A stretch of DNA of 64,000 nt from Liolophura sinensis. Its lineage: Eukaryota > Mollusca > Polyplacophora > Chitonida > Chitonidae. Below the pieces are notes generated by a model. The model had not been told where the DNA came from. It saw nothing but the letters and a program-made list of their open reading frames with translations, and made no database searches. The stretch covers positions 4,029,991-4,093,990 of the forward strand of contig NC_088297.1 in the NCBI RefSeq assembly GCF_032854445.1. Reading direction: 5' to 3'. Made by a program: the position numbers and the translations under genes. The first letter of the stretch is position 1. Each line of letters begins with the position of its first letter. Shown here piece by piece: positions 11,138-21,888 of this stretch.

Positions 11138-11378
11138 CATGTTTCGGCTCCAGCAACGAGCAAGGGAGGGTAGGTTGAGTAGAGCGCCCTCTGGTGAGTG
11201 TCACATCAATACGCCGAGTTTCAGTAACGCCACCCATCACATAGTCATACAGCAGAGCCAGGCCACAGAGTTGTTCCCCTTTTTCACGGCTCTCTCTTTT
11301 CTTTCGAGACTGACCTTTCACCTCCAGCCTCACTATCAGACTACTGTTTGACTGAATGTCACCCAGGTTCTTTCTCTC
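11138..11378 (-). CDS. Exon e23: beta-sandwich segment
   Basis: 241 bp, 80 codons plus one base, phase 0 start, donor G|GTGTGA. It encodes ERKNLGDIQSNSSLIVRLEV, then KGQSRKKRESREKGEQLCGL and LLYDYVMGGVTETRRIDVTL. N-L-G-D-I followed by S-S-x-I-V-R and Y-D-Y-V-x-G-x-x-x-x-R-x-I-x-V matches the second half of a CARDB-like repeat. The RKKRESREK stretch is very basic and might be a furin-type cleavage site (R-K-K-R); that is an inference. Confidence 0.87.
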
Positions 11379-11966
11379 CTAAAACAAACAAGAAGAAAAC
11401 AGAGCAATTAGGTCACAGCATTTGACATCAGAAGGGAAGATTTTTAAATTGTTTTGAGCGCTTCAATCCTCTTCAGAATATCAAACTCAGCCAGGAACTT
11501 TTCCAGCCTCACCTTCTTCACTCAAACATTCCGTCAATCACTTAACTGAATGTTCTTTCCACTTGCAACATCAAGATGTTTGTCAACAGTGGCCTGAAGC
11601 ACATACAAAAATCTCCCCTATTGGGCCTCAAAGTCAAAACAATTAGCGTTTACAATATAACGTGTCTATTTACTCAAATGCGTAATCTTACAGGAACACA
11701 GAATCGACAATGATTGGCCGACAGTTATCTGACACATATGGTTTTCTGGGTTTAAAACTATAGCCTTGGACATGCTTCATTAACTCTGCCATACCGGTAC
11801 CTACAATTCAGTTCAGGCTAGGCACTGCTTTTCTGGACTTGCTTAACTATCACACCAGCCAATCAGACTCAATCCAGTACCCTTTAGAAACCAACTATGT
11901 AATCAATTTAATTTTACAGTATTTTATTCACGGAAAAGTGCTCAGTTTAAGGGCCTGAAGACCCTT

Positions 11967-12528
11967 AAAGGAGGAGAAAACATAAAATTACATCAAAATT
12001 ACATAAGCTCAGATGAAAAGGTGCCAAAAGTTAGTTGTACATTTGATCTTAAATATATTTTTTTTTCTTTAAAGAGAACAAGATACTTGAAAATAATTTT
12101 TGTATGGTGGGTATTTGGGACCACCTCTTGCTATATACTGCATTGTCTTTGTTTCCTTAATAAATATATCTGCACCAGAATTTGGTCTTTTCAGCTAACA
12201 AATGTGCTCAACCTGGATTTTGTTCAGATTTAAATTTTTTAATATATTTACAAGTATTATCGTTATTCAGATTAAAGATGTGTTTGGATGAAAATGACAA
12301 AATTTACATTCAAGTAAATCTATTAGAAACGCATCACATCCTTATTCAGAACATTATTAAACAAAGAGGATATTTATCTAACTGTGGTCCCAAATACAAA
12401 ACATATTTTCAAATATCCTTTTTTGTTGAAAGGAAAAATCGAAAAAAAATATTGAAGACCATAATTGCAAAAAAAGATTCTTTCATCTGATTTTGGCTGC
12501 ATTTTAGTGTTTTCTTCTCCTTAGAGAT
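11967..12528. mobile_element. Palindromic MITE-like element, ~560 bp
   Basis: The left arm (AAAGGAGGAGAAAACATAAA ... TTTGAGTATGGTGGG-like ... TATTTGGGACCAC) and the right arm (GTGGTCCCAAATACAAAACA ... AGTGTTTTCTTCTCCTT) are imperfect inverted repeats. A diverged relative lies at about 20530-20700. No transposase. Intron e22-e23. Confidence 0.65.
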
Positions 12529-12561
12529 ACCTAACACATTTCCAGACTTGAAAACACTTAC

Positions 12562-12723
12562 AGATACCAACTGAAAGGAATGCTTCTCCGATGGTAAAAC
12601 AAAGCGCAAGTTCTCTGCAGTTATCTGTCCCTTGTTGGTGACTAAAAAGTCAATGGATTGGTTGTTTTCAAATTGGGATCCATCAATCAGCATTGGGCTA
12701 ACTTCCATGTTTGGCAAGTCTTT
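12562..12723 (-). CDS. Exon e22: CARDB-like strand segment
   Basis: 162 bp, 54 residues, phase 0 both ends, acceptor actttcag, strong donor TCT|GTAAGT. It encodes KDLPNMEVSPMLIDGSQFEN, then QSIDFLVTNKGQITAENLRF and HSFQLVS. M-x-V-x-P ... I-D-F-x-V-T-N-K-G-x-I-x-A-x-N-L is the same kind of segment as in e20 and e29 and fits an adhesion-type beta-sandwich repeat. Confidence 0.88.
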
Positions 12724-13139
12724 CTGAAAGTGTACAATGAAAAAGAGTCTGGCGTCACACAATAAACTAATCACAAAATTGTTAAAACGAGTCCAGTTTT
12801 AAAAAGAATAACCAGAAATAAAGATTCATCTTTTTTCATTTACATGTATGTTTATTTACTTATCTGTTTGCTGTTTAGCATTGTGCTCAAGGATTTTTTT
12901 TGCTCATGGGACTTTGCAGGGATTATTTTTTTATCTGGTGTTTTACTCTGTACTCAAGAATATTTCACTTATATGATGATGGTCCACTTCACAAGGTAAA
13001 CTTCTGGACATGAAGCCCCAGCACAACAGTGAGATTTGAGGTGAACAGTTTACCTCACTGGCCTGAAAGTCCTTCTACCCATAATTCCTCAATACCGTTG
13101 TGTTTATTTTCAATAAGATTACTCCAATGGCCAGCCAGA

Positions 13140-13615
13140 CTTGAGGAAGCAAGACCCAGAGAGCACAGACCCAGGGAGCCCAGACCCAGGGAGCACAGAC
13201 CCAGAGAGCATAGGCCCAGGGAGAGCTGACCCAGGGAGCGCAGACCCAGCCCAGGGAGCACAGACCCAGGGAGCACAAACCCAGGAAGCAAGACCCAGGG
13301 AGCACAGACCCAGGGAGCATGGGCCCAGGGAGCCAGACCCAGGGAGCACGGGCCCAGGAAGCCCAGGCCTAGGGAGCACAGACCCAGGGAGCACAGACCC
13401 AGGAAGCCCAGACCAGGGAGCCCAGACCCAGGGAGCACTGACAGAGGGAGCACTGACCCAGGGAGCCCAGACCCAGGGAGCACTGACCCAGGGAGCACAG
13501 ACCCAGGGAGCACAGACCCAGCCCAGGGAGCACTGACCCAGGAAGCACTGACCCAGGGAACACAGACCCAGGGAGCACAGACCCAGGGAGCACTGACCCA
13601 GGGAGCACAGGCCTA
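13140..13615. repeat. 15 bp tandem array (GGGAGCACAGACCCA)
   Basis: About 30 imperfect copies. The 15 bp period keeps several frames open on both strands (GSTDP/LPGSV-type peptides). It lies between e21 and e22 and has no splice context, so it is not coding. Confidence 0.92.
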
Positions 13616-13880
13616 GGAACCATTAAATAAAACAATGGCATATTTCTCTATTTACTACACTTCTGGTCATGCAGATCACAAAAGTAACAGGAAACGATTC
13701 AACAAAAGTTTTCTCTATTAACAAACTTTTTGCATTACATAATATAGGTACCTCAGATACTGTCGATTTGACGAAACTTATCTCTACTTATGTAAGTTAC
13801 TTGATTATGTTATGTAATGCGTGACATGTCAATTTCACCAAACTTCTCTCTATGTATGTACGTTTTCTATTATGTATTAC

Positions 13881-14098
13881 CTCTGATACTGCTGTTGACA
13901 GATTCACTTGCTCTTCTTTCTCCTCGAGTCCAAATCTCTCGACTGTCCAGGTTTGTGTTAGAGGGATTCTAGGTAAGAACACTTCATGGGTGGTTGGCCC
14001 TGTGATTTTCACAACTTGCCTGATGGGGGACTTGTGAAGATTTGACATCGCAGTTAGGGTGTAATACTCGTCAAGAAGATCCTCAAACTTAGTGGCAC
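13881..14098 (-). CDS. Exon e21: carboxypeptidase-regulatory-like (transthyretin-like) end
   Basis: 218 bp, starts with two bases completing Gly (T-N-S-Q-G), ends phase 0 at GAG|GTAATA. It encodes ATKFEDLLDEYYTLTAMSNL, then QVVKITGPTTHEVFLPRIPL and TQTWTVERFGLEE. T-x-x-x-G-x-x-x-F-x-x-L-x-x-x-Y-Y-T-L-x-A is the usual core of CarboxypepD_reg-like domains, which are structural, not catalytic. T-W-T-V marks the start of the next sandwich. Confidence 0.88.
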
Positions 14099-14996
14099 CT
14101 GAATATCAACAATAAAAAAATTAATGCTTTCTTATTAGAATTGTTAAATAAACCACTTCTCCGAGTTTTTATCTGTAAATTTGGTACGTGTTTACACCAT
14201 TCCCAGGTTTTGAATGTTAGAATCACAAAAACAGAGGAGGAGTAAACAGAAAAATTCCCGCGGACAAAGTACATCCATCAGAGTGCAATGGAAACACCCA
14301 CACTCACCAGAGTACAACAGAAAAAAAAATCCTCCCCCACCCAACTAACTAAGCCCAGGAATAACTCTTATTCTCCCGAGTCTACCCAGGCCCTGCAAAA
14401 ACAAGAATGCCCACCAAAAGGAAGCAAACAAAAGATGCCCAAATCTGAGTCCACAATTAACTCCCACTCCCTCAGCTGCACCCCAAGCCAAGACGAAACC
14501 TCTGAGAACACTCAGGGCCATACTCCTTACAGCGCATGCGTCACTCTCTTCCTTCCCTTTACATCACTGCCTCCACCAGACGAGCTTGACCTTTAAAGCC
14601 TGGGAGGTGCACGTAAGGTTGTTTAGGCTTAGCGTCATCACGCGTGTCCTCTCGCTGAACTATTTAATCAGCATTCATCAATAAAATTGTTTCAGGTTTT
14701 GGCTAGAATCATGTTGTACATCCTCTAGATAAAGAGAGTGGATGTGTATAAAGTATTATTAGAGACAAAAGTTGAGACGGATCATTTGTGTTGTTTTGAC
14801 ATCACTTCCTGCCTCATCATCCTGACCCCAGTGACCTCAGCAAATTTCTGTACAAAATTTATGACTGGTGGCAGTGAAGTAAAGTAAAAGGTAGAAAGCG
14901 GCAAAAAGTAGGAAAAGGTATACGATGTAAGGAGTACGACACAAGGCTAGCAGAAACACCTATGTCAATATGAGCTTGACTGGTTCAATTTTGCTG

Positions 14997-15205
14997 AGAA
15001 ATCAGGTGTCACAGACAGATGGAGAGAAGGACAGATGGAGAGAAGGGCGGATGGACAGATGGAGAGATGGGCAGATGGACAGATGAAGGGAAGGACAGAT
15101 GGACAGTAGGACAGATGGGCAAACGGAAGATGGACAGATGTACATAAGGACAGGTGGACAGATGGACAGATGGACAGAAGGACAGATAGAAGGATAAAAG
15201 GAGGG
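14997..15205. repeat. Purine-rich array (GGACAGATGGA)
   Basis: Irregular 8-16 bp units of GGACAGATGGACAGAT/GAGAGAAGG. Intron e20-e21, about 110 bp from the e20 donor. The rest of this intron (14099-14996) holds nothing I can identify. Confidence 0.85.
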
Positions 15206-15314
15206 CATTTCCGTGTTCTTTTCCCCACCACTAAATTTTTGCCTTGGAAATTTGAACGCACTGTGACCACAAAAATAAACTGACCATTCATAATGTGTCA
15301 TAAAATTCTCTTAC

Positions 15315-16008
15315 CCTGAGAGTTTGTGGTCAGTGTACTGCTGAACCCGCTGACAGGACTGGTCAGTGTGATGCTCACTCCGCTGACCAATGGCTTGTCC
15401 TCTCTCAAAAACGTCCATTCATCCTTCACCGTTACAGATAAGTAAGGCAGGTCTGTGATCACATCTAGGCTGAGAGGAACAACAATCTCTCCAGCAGAGG
15501 ACCTCACTGTCAGCTCTCCAGTCTGTGATGGAGAAGACTTCACGGGAACTGTTACGGAGACTGTCACAGAGGCGTTACTATGGCGACACACCAATCCGAC
15601 AGGCTGGGACGGGTCAGTTGAGGTTGAAAACGACACTATAGAGAATGCAGTACTCGGGCTGACAACTGCAACTAAGTTTTTAATGGGAGCTTCTCCCAGA
15701 TTCTCAAAAAGGATGTCGTAAAAATAAACACCACCTGGTCGGACCTTGTCCTGAATGGATGCTGGGTTTGCGTGTAAATATGAACTCCTCACTTGAACTT
15801 TGACCTCCACGGTAAGCCGGCTAACGGAACCCAGAAGAGTTTTGAAAATAACCTGGAACGTTCCTGAGAATGGTCTGAGAGATTTTATCTCCAAGTCGAT
15901 TGGCTGAGATTCTCCTTCCTGAAGGCTGATGGGAAATCTTTGGTGAGTTCTTGATAGCAACGTAACCATGGTAATATTTCCCAATGAGAAGCCTTCCATG
16001 GCATGAAA
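15315..16008 (-). CDS. Exon e20: CARDB-like segments and start of regulatory-like sandwich
   Basis: 694 bp, 231 codons plus one base, phase 0 start, donor G|GTAAGA. It includes GGVYFYDILFENLGEAPIKN, LVAVVSPSTAFSIV, ELTVRSSAGEIVVPLSLDV and DEWTFLREDKPLVSGVSITL. The N-L-G-x-A-P-I-K-N-L pattern is that of CARDB-type adhesion modules. The last ~40 residues (SITLTSPVSGFSSTLTTNSQ) begin a transthyretin-like/carboxypeptidase-regulatory fold completed in e21, with G-x-x-x-T-x-x-x-G. Confidence 0.9.
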
Positions 16009-16513
16009 CTGGAAATAAAACAAGAAAACAACAAGAACAAAATTTATTCAGGACATTATACAGAGCCCACATTGTTTAAATAAAGTAGGCCTAAACTTAA
16101 TTCAGCCTTGCATAAAATACATATTGTGTTCCTCATTATGGCAGGTGTCCCATCAAAAAAAACAACAAACAAATTCAATGTACATTAATCATTTTTCTCC
16201 AGTTTACTTGTATCATTTTTTTCTGATTATTGGTGCACTGTTAATCCTAATTTTTGTTTCAAGAGAAAAATTTTGTGAAATAAATCTTCATTATCAAACA
16301 GAAAACTGAGGTCTCCCGGACACCAATGTTCTTTTTTATTAATAATTCTCAGAAGTATCTAATAAAGGAGCCGATTTCCAAAAAAAAATTCTCTGATTGT
16401 TTAACAATCTTAAGAGATACTGATTGTTGTTTCTCTTTTACAAGATTTTTACGAATCATAACACCAAAAATTCCAAAACGCACGAAATCTGTTGATAAGA
16501 AAATGGTTCTCAC
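16009..16513. other. Short introns with nothing identified
   Basis: Introns 16009-16513 (e19-e20) and 16724-17323 (e18-e19) are AT-rich single-copy-looking sequence with no repeats, genes or motifs I can support. Confidence 0.6.
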
Positions 16514-16723
16514 CGTGACAAACTTGACGTAAACAGACGACGGGCTGACATTCTGCAGAAGAGTTATCCCTCTCAGGAGAACCCTGTTGTCATGGAGATA
16601 CACCTCCCTGGTTACATAATCTGGTACACACCTTATTCCCATAACCCCCCAGTTACCCAGTTCATAGAGCCCAGGATGTTGTGGCACAGGAATACTTGGC
16701 TCTTTCACTGGGTGATGAGTAAC
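16514..16723 (-). CDS. Exon e19: beta-sandwich segment
   Basis: 210 bp, 70 residues, phase 0 both ends, acceptor ccctttag, donor ACG|GTGAGA. It encodes VTHHPVKEPSIPVPQHPGLY, then GNWGVMGIRCVPDYVTREVY, LHDNRVLLRGITLLQN, SPSSVYVKFVT. The alternating hydrophobic pattern and S-V-x-V-K-F suggest an Ig-like/CARDB-type domain that runs on into e20. No motif is diagnostic. Confidence 0.82.
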
Positions 16724-17323
16724 CTAAAGGGAGACAAAACCAGACAGCGAAGTTAGAAATCAACCGGTTTGAAATAAGACTAAAACTTAAAAATGATTTA
16801 TAAAATGCAATTGTGAAAAAATGACTCTAAAGGTACAGTGTTTAAAATAATAACAGCGATGAATTATAAAAAAATGTAACAGTTATTCGTCATATTTGGG
16901 ACATATTTGACATTAGCGTGCAATGCTTCACACCTGTCACAATGTACATCGACAGCACAGAGAAACACATGGTAAATTACAGGATAAATAATAATTCACT
17001 TACTAATTCACTTACTAATTATTGCGGCCAAAACTATACACAAAGTCGTTTATTTTGGAAATACTAAACTGCAGCAATAGCTGTGTCTTCATTAACCAAT
17101 CAAAATTGTTGGGCGAAACCTTTTAAGAGAAGGCGAGATTCTTACTTGTACTTACACTATCCGTGTAAGGTTATGCTAGAAACTTAATAAAGACTGCAAG
17201 AAACAGATTTTTCATAACAAGCAAGTCCAATCCGTTATTTCTAGCGAAATCATGACGGCAAATTCCTCGGTTTCTAAAAGCATACAAATTTGTTTCTTAT
17301 CTCAGTAAAATAAATGTTCGCAC

Positions 17324-17450
17324 CACACGGAAGATACCACTGTCTGCTGAGTGATGATGACAAACAACTAGGAACTGTTCCACTTCCTGTCTCCCCTCAA
17401 CTCTGACCTCTGCGGGGTCACAACCTCGGAGTTCTCCGGAGTGCTCCAGT
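17324..17450 (-). CDS. Exon e18: short beta-sandwich segment
   Basis: 127 bp, 42 codons plus one base. It encodes LEHSGELRGCDPAEVRVEGR, then QEVEQFLVVCHHHS and SGIFRV. It is placed by phase: CT+A at the left join, phase 0 at the right. Two donors are possible: GTG|GTGCGA (used here) or CGT|GTGGTG three bases earlier, which would drop one Val; both keep frame. Neither is a strong consensus, so the exact end could be 17327. The Cys pair may form a disulfide. Confidence 0.72.
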
Positions 17451-17819
17451 CTGAAATCATTCCAAGACATTATAAATATCCTACCTTTCTCCCAGAAAAG
17501 TGCATTTTTAGAAGCAAATAAATGTCATAAAGTAATATTTTTGGTGCTGAAACTTACATGCTTCTGGTATTCCATTTTCCAAGCAATTATCTCAAAACAC
17601 CTTCCTAAAATTTTCAGAACTCCCAGGATAAAGAAACCTGGGCTAGCTAGTCATGAATGAACTTTACCGTCAATTAGGGTACATGGATGAAAAGAATCTC
17701 TACGCATCTCTCTCCAATCATCACAAACATATAGCTCAAATGATTTATTTACCTATTAAATTACTTACAAATGAACTTATTAATTTACTTACCATATACT
17801 GATTTATTTGCTTACACGT

Positions 17820-17995
17820 ATGGAGTATTTGATTAGTATTAAACTCTGTACTCAAAAGCTTGTCAAGTTAATCAACAGAGTCAGGTTAATGCGTAGAGGA
17901 AACTACAGTAAACCACTGACCTTCGTCAGATACCTGACAAACCTCCTGACTTAAAGCTGCAGCCAAACCAGCCAGAGCTGAATTCTATCCAGCAA
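17820..17995 (-). mobile_element. SINE-D-like fragment
   Basis: TATTTGATTAGTATTAAACTCTGTACTC and CTACAGTAAACCACTGACCTTCGTCAGATACCTGACAAAC resemble the family at 37580-37960. Diverged and truncated. Confidence 0.55.
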
Positions 17996-18003
17996 ATCTT
18001 ATT

Positions 18004-18170
18004 GGTCATGAACCTGCAGACTAAGGTCATGAACCTGTGGATTGTCAAGGTCATGAACCTGCAGATTGTCAAGGTCATGAATGCAGATTGTCAAGGTCAT
18101 GAACCTGCAGACTGTCAAGGTCATAAACCTGCAGACTGTCAAGGTCATGAACCTGCAGACTGTCACTGGT
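18004..18170. repeat. 24 bp tandem array (GGTCATGAACCTGCAGACTGTCAA)
   Basis: About seven copies, two of them shortened. Contains repeated PstI-type CTGCAG. Intronic. Confidence 0.9.
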
Positions 18171-18532
18171 TTCTCCCCATTATCCACAATGTTGGCCATT
18201 GTTGTATAAGTGACATATTCTTCAGTACTTCATAAAACACCAACCAGAGACCAATAAATAAATATTAGTCAGGGGTCCATACCCTTCTATGTGAACAAAA
18301 CTCTGGCTGCCTGAGCCAGAAGGGGTAATGCACTAAATACCCTTCAGCCATAAGCACAGTTGTAGGAGAGAAATTATATAAAAGGTAAAGAAGATCAATG
18401 ACCTCACAAAATAGGTCAAGGTCGATATTTTTTTCCCCAAATGACGTGTGAGGCACGTGTGATAACATTTTGATGCAAATTGCTGAAAGAATTCAAGATA
18501 TTTCACATTTTTATGATAGTGTAACAAAATGA

Positions 18533-19232
18533 GTCTGACGATTCCAAAGTCTGCGCGTGGAAAGTCAGACGATTCCAAAGTCTGCGTGTGGACAGTCAGA
18601 CGGTTCCAAAGTCTGCGTGTGGACAGTCAGACAATTCCAAAGTCTGTGTGTGGACAGTCAGATGATTCCTAAGTCTGCGCGTGGACAGTCAGACGATTCC
18701 AAAGTCTGTGCGTGGACAGTCAGACGTTTCCAAAGTCTGTGTGTGGACAGTCAGATGATTCCAAAGTCTGCGCGTGGACAGTCAGATGATTCCAAAGTCT
18801 GTGCGTGGACAGTCAGACGTTTCCAAAGTCTGCGCGTGGACAGTCAGACGATTCCAAAGTCTGCGTGTGGACAGTCAGACAATTCCAAAGTCTGCGCGTG
18901 GACAGTCAGACAATTCCAAAGTCTGCGCGTGGACAGTCAGACAATTCCAAAGTTTGCATGTGGTCAGTCAGACGATTCCAAAGTGTGCATGTGGACAGTC
19001 GGACAATTCCAAAGTCTGTGTGTGGACAGTCAGACAATTCCAAAGTCTGTGTGTGGACAGTCAGGCAATTCCAAAGTCTGTGTGTGGAAAGTCAGACGGT
19101 TCCAAAGTCTGTGTGTGGACAGTCGGACAATTCCAAAGTCTGTGTGTGGACAGTCAGACAATTCCAAAGTCTGCGCGTGGACAGTCAGATGATTCCCAAG
19201 TCTGCGCGTGGACAGTCAGACGATTCCTAAAA
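18533..19232. repeat. 31 bp tandem array, about 22 copies
   Basis: Unit CAGACGATTCCAAAGTCTGC + GCGTGGACAGT. Because 31 is not a multiple of three, each copy shifts frame, yet all three plus-strand frames stay open for 140-211 codons because no unit frame contains a stop. It ends 35 bp from the e17 donor. Confidence 0.93.
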
Positions 19233-19266
19233 ACAATCCCTCAGATTTCACTTCTCCAAAACTTAC

Positions 19267-19592
19267 AGAATATCCACGTGGACCGCTCTAGGTTCTGGAG
19301 ATCTGGTTAAAAACTTCACGTAACCTTTGACCTTGACTTGACCTGGATTCTGGAGTAGCTTTGCTGGTTGGATGCTTGTGACAGTCACGGTGTAGGAGTA
19401 TGGGGCGTCGATTTCAAAGCTGACTGAATCTGAGCCAATGATATTACTGGCCTTGAGAGTCACATCAAACGTCTCCTGGGTCCAGGGGTCGGGGGTGATA
19501 TCCCATGATACCACAGCGTGACTCTTATTAAGGGTTGTTATGGTCATGTTGACCGGGGCGTTGATGAGTTCCCAGGTGGTTAGCTGGCTCTT
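19267..19592 (-). CDS. Exon e17: beta-sandwich (FN3/Big-like) segment
   Basis: 326 bp, acceptor tattcacag, donor CT|GTAAGT, ending with two bases. The peptide contains TTWELINAPVNMTITTLN, AVVSWDITPDPWTQETFDVT, SYTVTVTSIQPAKLLQNPGQ and VKVKGYVKF. W...I..APVNMTIT and YTVTVTS suggest fibronectin III- or bacterial-Ig-like strands; I do not assign a firm family. It ends VHVDIL and joins e18 to complete Leu. A 31 bp minisatellite begins about 35 bp beyond its donor. Confidence 0.85.
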
Positions 19593-19749
19593 CTGTGAAT
19601 AAAAAGCAAAATTAAAATAACACAAAGGTACCATACATTTAATTTTACTCTTTTCTTCACTTCAAGAGTATGTAATCTGTAATCACACAAGATTATCCTG
19701 ATATCACTTTAACATCAAAGTGCATTACAGAATTCATACAATTCTTATT

Positions 19750-19987
19750 GATTTATTTATTTATTTGATTGTTGTTTTACGCCGTACTACGTCAGCATTA
19801 TGGTAGGAGGAAACCGGGCAGAGCCCAGGGGAAACCCGCCACCATCCACAGGTTGCTGACAGACCTTCCCACTTACAAACGGAGAGGAAGCCAGCACGAG
19901 CTGGAGATCACAGCAAATGCATTGGTGAAAGGCTCCTGGGTCCATTACCCCAAGTTGGCGTGTTAACCCCCTCCGCCAAGGAGCCCC
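19750..19987 (-). mobile_element. SINE-A copy, near full length
   Basis: TTTATTTATTTGATTGTTGTTTTACGCCG tail, central GGGCAGAGCCCAGGGGAAACCC, and a degenerate head (AACCCCCTCCGCCAAGGAG). Intron e16-e17. Confidence 0.82.
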
Positions 19988-20095
19988 CCCGCCCTTCATG
20001 CAAATTAGCACTGATGACATCACAAAAGAGCACAATACCAGGTATTTTAAACATATAATTGGAGTGTTTTTCTCCCGCTTGAATATCAATCATAC

Positions 20096-20308
20096 CTGTG
20101 TCAACTTGACCGTGTAGGAGAATGTCCCGCCCTCCACAGACTTGACAGACCGAGGTATTTTCACGATCTTAGGGGGAAGTAACTCTGTAGCGCAGTTAAC
20201 TCCCGTCCATGGCATTCGGCACAGACACTCGCCAAACACACAGTTACCATGGTGATGATACCCACCACAAGAGCCCAGCAAGCACTTCCCGTTGTACGCA
20301 TAAACAAG
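20096..20308 (-). CDS. Exon e16: EGF-like domain and start of beta-sandwich run
   Basis: 213 bp, 71 residues, phase 0 at both ends. It encodes LVYAYNGKCLLGSCGGYHHH, then GNCVFGECLCRMPWTGVNC, an EGF-like pattern, then TELLPPKIVKIPRSVKSVEG and FSYTVKLTQ, a strand typical of FN3/Ig-like or CARDB-like folds. The latter continues into e17. GT donor CAG|GTATGA is good. Confidence 0.88.
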
Positions 20309-21018
20309 CTGTAGGTAAACAGGCCAAGGGAAATTGCTAAGTTTTCTTAATTTCTAAGACTATCACAATCTAAAATTCTAATTTTTTGAAAATTCTAAAT
20401 TTATAACCTTCTGAATTTCTAAACTTCTAATTTTCTAAATTCTTAAAGTTCTAAATTTCTAAAAACTTAGCTTAAAGCTTCATTTTCAAAACATTACATT
20501 ACAATCTATTTAGACTATTTCTTTTAGATTTTTCCTTTCAGGAGAAAAAGGAATTTGAAAATATTTGTGTACGGTGGGTGTGGGAATTTTCAAGCGTCTT
20601 TTTCACTTTAAAGAAAAATCGAAAAATAACGATGAAGACCACATTTACAACTAAATTTCCGCACTCTTTCATCTGAACTTAATGTTTTCTCCACCATTAA
20701 TGTCTAATTCAAGCTGTCAAAACATATAGCTGATGGAGTTAAACAGCTGAATGAAAATGTCTCCACCTACACCATTAGCATCGGTAATCATGACATCACA
20801 TTTCATTCTTGATTAACAAACAAAAGCCGTGAGTCAAAGAATTCACATTAAACTGCAAAATGACATTTTGACACTTTCACTGGGAAAAAATCTTCTCTGT
20901 TTCATGTCATTACTGTGTCACTACTGTAAGCCACCTGAACTAGTCGGTGCGAGAATCAAGCTCTAATTAATCCTTTAATCCCTTTAATAATCCATAATTT
21001 CAAAACATTTTCATTTAC
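20309..21018. other. Intron e15-e16: AT-rich run and MITE-like relative
   Basis: 20340-20480 is a degenerate TTCTAAATTTCTAAA run. About 20530-20700 resembles one arm of the palindromic element at 11967-12528 (TTTGAAAATATTTGTGTACGG, TTTCATCTGAACTTAATGTTTTCTCC). Nothing else recognised. Confidence 0.55.
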
Positions 21019-21030
21019 ATCATGATTTTA

Positions 21031-21162
21031 TTTATATATTTATTTGATTTGTGTTTTATGTATATTTACGTATGTTTAACTTATACGACGGCGGCCAGCA
21101 TTATGGTGGGAGGCTTCTGGGTCATTATGCGCGCTAACCGACTGAGCCACGGTGACCCCCCT
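21031..21162 (-). mobile_element. SINE-A copy, internally deleted, with target duplication
   Basis: Only the tail and the tRNA head remain (131 bp); the centre is deleted. It is flanked by ATCATGATTTTA at 21019-21030 and 21163-21174, a perfect 12 bp duplication, so the deleted form itself was inserted, or the deletion came later. It ends about 25 bp from e15. Confidence 0.85.
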
Positions 21163-21186
21163 ATCATGATTTTAATCAACCATTAC

Positions 21187-21518
21187 CTCGTTAGTGGTGA
21201 AATCTTGTCTCCCGTCTGCAGACACCTCAAAGATCACGTTTGTGGCGTAATTTCTAGGAGTGTAGCATGTCAGGTGTTCTCCAGATATCCACGAACCACG
21301 TACAACTTTCTGACCGAAACGACAGAAGAACTCCCTGGTGGTGGTTTGTGGAAAATTATGCCCCCAGACGTGCACCAGGGTTCCACCGTCGTTGGTCCCA
21401 CCATTTGGTATGATCGCAGTGACATGCATGTCAGGGCGACAATCCGGGCCGTAGAAACGTGGTGCGCATTCGTCACACAAATCGCCAGCCCAGTTAATGG
21501 TGTCACAGATACAGGACC
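21187..21518 (-). CDS. Exon e15: laminin-EGF-like end plus IPT/TIG domain
   Basis: 332 bp, starts with two bases (G-GG from e14), ends in phase 0 at GAG|GTAATG. The N-terminal part SCICDTINWAGDLCDECAPR then FYGPDC finishes a laminin-type EGF. Next is an IPT/TIG immunoglobulin-like fold: MHVTAIIPNGGTNDGG, LVHVWGHNF (typical G-G-T-x-V-x-V-x-G-x-N-F), FFCRFGQKVVRGSWIS, LTCYTPRNYA. TIG domains occur in plexins, Met-type receptors and fibrocystin-like proteins. A SINE-A copy is inserted just past the donor. Confidence 0.92.
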
Positions 21519-21888
21519 CTGGAGTATAGAATAAATTTAACTGAAGAAAGTTCAATTACGGATACTGACAACAATAATTCTGCAAAAAACTTATGCCTAA
21601 AACTTTTAATTGTTTATCTAAAACAACTGAATTTCATCCAACCTACAACAGTTTTATATATTTATTTCTTTATTTTATATTATTTCATTTAGTCATTAAT
21701 TGAAAACTGTAAACTGATACATTAACTGAACACTGAAGGTGGTTTGAGTAAGACTTGTCATATTAAAATTTGTTATTCCAGGAAATATATCTTTCCTTAT
21801 CTTGTGAAGACGAAGGTTTCCCATAAACCTCGTCGCCAACAAATAATAACTGTGCTTTCTTCATAGATACCACATAATTGTCACCTAC

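Noticed and set aside
13055-13641. GSTDP/LPGSV repeat 'proteins' of 80-152 codons
   Set aside because: 15 bp simple array in the e21-e22 intron, open by period alone.
14288-14596. 102-codon plus-strand Ser/Pro-rich frame
   Set aside because: Low-complexity composition inside an intron of the minus-strand gene; no supporting signals.
18557-19310. Long plus-strand frames (178-211 codons)
   Set aside because: 31 bp array; the same peptide motif appears in all three frames.
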